From CAXBCP01 sp963974055 (GTDB lineage Bacteria > Pseudomonadota > Alphaproteobacteria > MPNO01 > UBA830), in NCBI GenBank assembly GCA_963974055.1, contig CAXBCP010000010.1, forward strand, positions 62,001 to 126,000: a stretch of DNA of 64,000 bases, given 5' to 3'. Position numbers and translations under genes: made by a program. The notes beneath the pieces were generated by a model. That model did not search any database and had not been told where the DNA came from. It was given only the letters and a program-made list of their open reading frames with translations. Positions 60,977-64,000 of the stretch are shown here, piece by piece. Numbering within the stretch: position 1 is the first letter of the stretch; each line of letters begins with the position of its first letter.

Positions 60977-61515
60977 ACCCGGTTTTCCGCCGGCTCGAGG
61001 TCGACCTCGAGCGCCTGCAACACCCGTGAATGCGAAATATAGGCGCCGATCATCAGGGTGAGTTCGACAATCTGACGATTCGTGTAGTGTCCTTTCAGCG
61101 GCTCGAACACGGCATCCGGCACCACGATATCGCGGGCCATGGCATCCACATAGGCGAGCACCGCGCGCTCCGCATCGCTGAACAGATCGGATTCATGCCA
61201 GTCGGCAAGCGCGTCGCATTCGGCCTGCGTCATGCCCTCGCCGACGGCAAGCACCGGCACATGCTGGCGCAGGACATAGGCCGATTTCACAAGATGTCCG
61301 AGCCGGATAATCACGATTTCGCGCAGGCGCCCGTCGATATCGGTACCCCACCGGACCTGGTTGATATGCCCGAACCAGCTTTCCGCCAGAGGCGGGCTGT
61401 GCAACAGCGTGCGGTACACGTTGATCAGCTTGCCCCGGCGGCCGCTGCTGATTTTTTCCACAAGCTCCGCCAGTTCCGGGCGGTCGTCGGGGTCGATAAA
61501 GGGCACGCGGGCCAT
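60973..61515 (-). CDS. Carboxymuconolactone-decarboxylase-family protein
   Basis: The 180-residue protein has the CMD fold (LREIVIIRLGHLVKSAYVLRQH) and lacks the catalytic CxxC of AhpD. It begins ARVPFIDPDDRPEL, as in many CMD proteins beside aromatic-degradation genes. It is not a close copy of the converging CMD gene at 60371. Function is not established; a role in aromatic acid breakdown is suggested only by family and by the resorcylate decarboxylase 4 kb away. Confidence 0.82.
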   Translation of the reverse strand: MARVPFIDPDDRPELAELVEKISSGRRGKLINVYRTLLHSPPLAESWFGHINQVRWGTDIDGRLREIVIIRLGHLVKSAYVLRQHVPVLAVGEGMTQAECDALADWHESDLFSDAERAVLAYVDAMARDIVVPDAVFEPLKGHYTNRQIVELTLMIGAYISHSRVLQALEVDLEPAENRV

Positions 61516-61592
61516 GGCATTGTTGTCCTGTAGCTGTTAGATGCGGGTATAGAAACGACCATAACCAAAAGCGCCGTCGGGAGGAACGCCAC

Positions 61593-62672
61593 ATGGCCAC
61601 CATCGTTGTGCAGGACGATAAAATTCTCCGGTTTCTGGAAGTCATCCTCGATCCGGACGTTTCCACGGAACGGGTCGATGCCTTCCGGGACTACCTGTCC
61701 TTCGACGTGCCGGATCCCGACGCCTGGTTCGACGAACAACGCCGGCGCGCGGCGGCGATCTATCCGTCGAAAATCCGACTGGTTCCGGACGAGGCCGCGA
61801 TGCGGGAGGTCCTGCCGGTCGCCGATGCGGTGGTCAGCGAGAGCTTCGCGATCGGGGCGGAAGAACTGGCGGCGGGCCCCAATCTTAAATTCGTGCAGAA
61901 ATTCGGGATCGATGCCCGCAACGTCGATCTGGAAGCCTGTGCCGCCGCCGGGGTGCCCGTCAAAACGCTGCGCCGGCGGGTCAACGGCACCGTCGCCGAA
62001 CATGCGATCCTGCTGATGATGGCGGTCGGGCGCAAACTGGTCGAGACCGACGGCGCGCTGGATTTTGCTTCGCTTCAGGCGCTCGGCTACAAGCCCGCCA
62101 AATTCCACCCCGATCATGTCGCCGGTGCGAACTGGGCCCGGGTCAACGGTTTGAAAAGCCTTCAGGGCGCGACCCTCGGGGCGCTCGGACTGGGCGAAGT
62201 CGGCCGGGAGGTGGCAACCCGGGCCCGCGCGATGGGCATGGAAATTCTGTACTATCAGCGTTCGCGGCAGTCGGCGGAGATCGAAGCGGAATCCGGCGCG
62301 CGCTACGTGACCTATGAAGAGCTTCTCGAAAGGTCCGATTTCCTCAGCATTCACCTGCCGCTCAATCCGTCCACCGAGGGCATGCTCGATTCGGCATCCT
62401 TTGCGCGGATGAAGCCGGGCGCCATCGTCGCCAATATTTCGCGGGCCCATATCATCGACCGCAATGCGTTGATCGCCGCCCTCGACGGCGGCACGCTCGG
62501 CGGTGCGGGTCTAGACGTTCACTACGACGAGCCGGGCAGCCCTGACGAGCCTCTGAAAAATTACCGGAACGTGGTGCTCAGCCCGCATATCGCGGTTGCG
62601 CAACGGTCCCACAACATGGCGGATACCGCGGAACTGGTCGCCAATCTGGCGGATGCGCTGGGATCTAGCTGA
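61593..62672 (+). CDS. D-isomer-specific 2-hydroxyacid dehydrogenase
   Basis: The 359-residue enzyme has the NAD-binding motif GALGLGEVGREVATRARAMG, the catalytic Arg in NISRAHIID, the Glu in YDEPGSPDEP and the His in SPHIAVAQRS. It reduces a 2-oxo acid or oxidises a D-2-hydroxy acid; the exact substrate (phosphoglycerate, glyoxylate, hydroxypyruvate or another) cannot be fixed. It overlaps the RTX gene on the opposite strand by eight bases at its 3' end. Confidence 0.87.
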   Translation: MATIVVQDDKILRFLEVILDPDVSTERVDAFRDYLSFDVPDPDAWFDEQRRRAAAIYPSKIRLVPDEAAMREVLPVADAVVSESFAIGAEELAAGPNLKFVQKFGIDARNVDLEACAAAGVPVKTLRRRVNGTVAEHAILLMMAVGRKLVETDGALDFASLQALGYKPAKFHPDHVAGANWARVNGLKSLQGATLGALGLGEVGREVATRARAMGMEILYYQRSRQSAEIEAESGARYVTYEELLERSDFLSIHLPLNPSTEGMLDSASFARMKPGAIVANISRAHIIDRNALIAALDGGTLGGAGLDVHYDEPGSPDEPLKNYRNVVLSPHIAVAQRSHNMADTAELVANLADALGSS

Positions 62673-64000
62673 ACAGCCAGTTATCGGCGGTAATTTCCGT
62701 CGCGGTCACGTTTTCGAGGGTGGCTATCCGCACGAAATCGCTACTGCCCGACGTGTCGATTTCGACAATGGTGTCGGCGCCGCTTTGCAGGGCGCGGATG
62801 CGCCCGTCGCCCAGGGCGTCTGCGCCGCCATACCCGACGGCGGAAAGCAGGGTGATCAGATCCAGGTCGTCGCCGGCGGCGCCGGTTTCGAAGTCCGTGA
62901 TTACGTCGCCGAGTTCCGACAGGGCGTTATATTCGAATATGTCGTCGCCGGTGCCGCCCGTCATAGTATCCAGGCCGTCGCCGCCGACAAGCCGGTCGTT
63001 GCCCGCTTCGCCGAACATGCGGTCGCGGCCGTCCTGACCGTTGAGCGTGTCGTTGTCGCCGCCGCCCCGGATCCAGTCATTGCCGCCGCCGCCGTTGATC
63101 GTATCGTTTCCATCGCCGCCGATCAGCGAATCCCACGTCGAGCCGCCGTTCAGGGTGTCATCTCCGCCATTTCCGAACAGGGCATCGTTGCCGCCGTTTC
63201 CGGTCAGGATATTGTTGCCGGAATTTCCGTGAATGATGTTGTTGCCCGAATGACCGTTCCCGTTGATGTTTGATGATCCGGTCAGGGTCAGGTTTTCGAT
63301 ATCCGCGCCGAGGGTCCAGCCGGTATCCGCGATAATTGTATCGGTACCCTCGCCGGTATTTTCGGTGATCGTATCGCCAGAATGGTTGACGACATAGGTG
63401 TCGTCGCCGGTGCCGCCCGTCATGGCGTCCGCTCCGGCACCGCCGTCGATATAGTCGTTGCCGGCGCCGCCGGCCAGAATGTCGTCGCCGCCATTGCCGT
63501 AAATGGTGTCGTTTCCATCGCCGCCATCGACATTATCGGCGGTCTCCAGACCGTTCATGGTGTCGTCGCCGGATGTGGCGCCAGGCGTCAGGCCGATGAA
63601 ATCGCTTTCCTGGAGCTGTGCCTTGGTGACTCCGTCGAGCGTGATGGTGTTTCCTGACAGCGTAATCACCGCATCGCCCGACACGTCAGCCGTATTGGAC
63701 AGCAGCGATGTATAAGTACCGAAATTGAGGCTGGTCAGGTCAATACTGTCGAAGCCGACGGTGAAGTCATACAGCGTGTCGTTACCGAAACCGGACGAGA
63801 AGGCAAACGTGTCGCGCCCGGAGCCGCCGCGCAGGCTGTCGTCGCCGGCGCCGCCATTCAGCGTATCCGAACCGGCGTCTCCATAAAGGGAATCGTCGCC
63901 GTTTCCGCCATTCACGGTGTCATCCCCGGCAAACGCGAAAATGATATCGTTGCCGCTGTTCCCGTTCAAAATGTTCGCGCCGTTATTACCGCGAATGAAA
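62665..64000 (-). CDS. RTX (haemolysin-type calcium-binding repeat) secreted protein, 5' end beyond window
   Basis: The frame is open through the right edge, so the true start is outside. At least 440 residues are visible. They consist mostly of nonapeptide repeats of the GGxGxDxUx type (GGNGDDSLYGD, GGDGNDTIYGN, GGDGNDTING), which bind calcium and fold as a beta roll after export. The C-terminal 90 or so residues (VITDFETGAAGDDLDLITLL to TADNWLFS) form the type I secretion target domain. No protease or lipase motif is seen in the visible part. The matching HlyB/HlyD exporter is not in the window. Confidence 0.88.
   Translation of the reverse strand, partial: FIRGNNGANILNGNSGNDIIFAFAGDDTVNGGNGDDSLYGDAGSDTLNGGAGDDSLRGGSGRDTFAFSSGFGNDTLYDFTVGFDSIDLTSLNFGTYTSLLSNTADVSGDAVITLSGNTITLDGVTKAQLQESDFIGLTPGATSGDDTMNGLETADNVDGGDGNDTIYGNGGDDILAGGAGNDYIDGGAGADAMTGGTGDDTYVVNHSGDTITENTGEGTDTIIADTGWTLGADIENLTLTGSSNINGNGHSGNNIIHGNSGNNILTGNGGNDALFGNGGDDTLNGGSTWDSLIGGDGNDTINGGGGNDWIRGGGDNDTLNGQDGRDRMFGEAGNDRLVGGDGLDTMTGGTGDDIFEYNALSELGDVITDFETGAAGDDLDLITLLSAVGYGGADALGDGRIRALQSGADTIVEIDTSGSSDFVRIATLENVTATEITADNWLFS

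Noticed and set aside
62665..64000. Repetitive stretch at the right end as a CRISPR array or tandem DNA repeat
   Set aside because: The repeats are degenerate at DNA level and in frame; they encode the RTX nonapeptides of a calcium-binding protein.

Overview
The window comes from the chromosome of a GC-rich alphaproteobacterium, most likely a Rhodospirillales-like free-living (possibly marine) lineage. The evidence is the gene order rplU-rpmA-obgE-proB-proA-nadD-rsfS-rlmH-gpmI-envC, typical of Alphaproteobacteria, together with a complete ccoNOQPGHIS cluster, a hybrid FixL-type kinase and a PhnFGHIJKLM C-P lyase set. No phage, transposase, integrase or CRISPR array was seen.

Layout. 1-8994 (minus strand): housekeeping block envC (cut by the left edge), gpmI, rlmH, rsfS, nadD, proA, proB, obgE, rpmA, rplU, with a clear sigma70 promoter at 8967-8994. 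9181-9270: tRNA-Ser(CGA). 9548-10141: a PEP-CTERM-like secreted protein. 10428-13673: an oxygen-signalling module made of a hybrid haem-PAS FixL-like kinase, an OmpR-type regulator and a Crp/Fnr regulator, resembling the rhizobial hFixL-FxkR arrangement. 13709-17233: a kinase-like ATPase, a Sel1 protein, a small hypothetical protein and a universal stress protein. 17234-18660: a decayed benzoyl-CoA epoxidase remnant (boxB with two in-frame stops, fused to a boxA tail). 18836-20466: a DUF2189 membrane protein and a TylF-like methyltransferase. 20491-28313 (minus): ccoN-O-Q-P-G-H-I-S, the cbb3 oxidase and its assembly factors. 28491-32951: two small cytochromes c, a second universal stress protein, an amino-acid permease and glutamate dehydrogenase. 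FNR-type sites (TTGAT-N4-ATCAA) lie in front of most transcription units between 16.2 and 31.6 kb, so this is a micro-oxic regulon.

33089-34474 encodes a UbiD-family decarboxylase. 34496-46150 is a phosphonate island: a DUF1045 phosphoesterase diverges from phnCDE across two oppositely oriented Pho boxes, then come phnF (minus) and phnGHIJKLM, a PhnZ-like HD oxygenase and a MOSC protein. 46291-47442 is a glycosyltransferase.

47598-56104 is the most interesting stretch. It holds a PhnD/PhnE-type ABC importer of the family annotated as selenate/selenium transporters, an oxidoreductase-SelD fusion (SenC role), a ketopantoate-reductase-like gene, a TIGR04348-type glycosyltransferase (SenB-like) and a divergent EgtB-like protein (SenA-like). 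Together these read as a self-contained selenium import, activation and selenoneine-type biosynthesis locus.

56219-64000: a gamma-resorcylate decarboxylase, a Zur-controlled zinc uptake locus (zur-znuC-znuB divergent from znuA, two Zur boxes), two carboxymuconolactone-decarboxylase-family proteins, a 2-hydroxyacid dehydrogenase, and an RTX repeat protein cut by the right edge.
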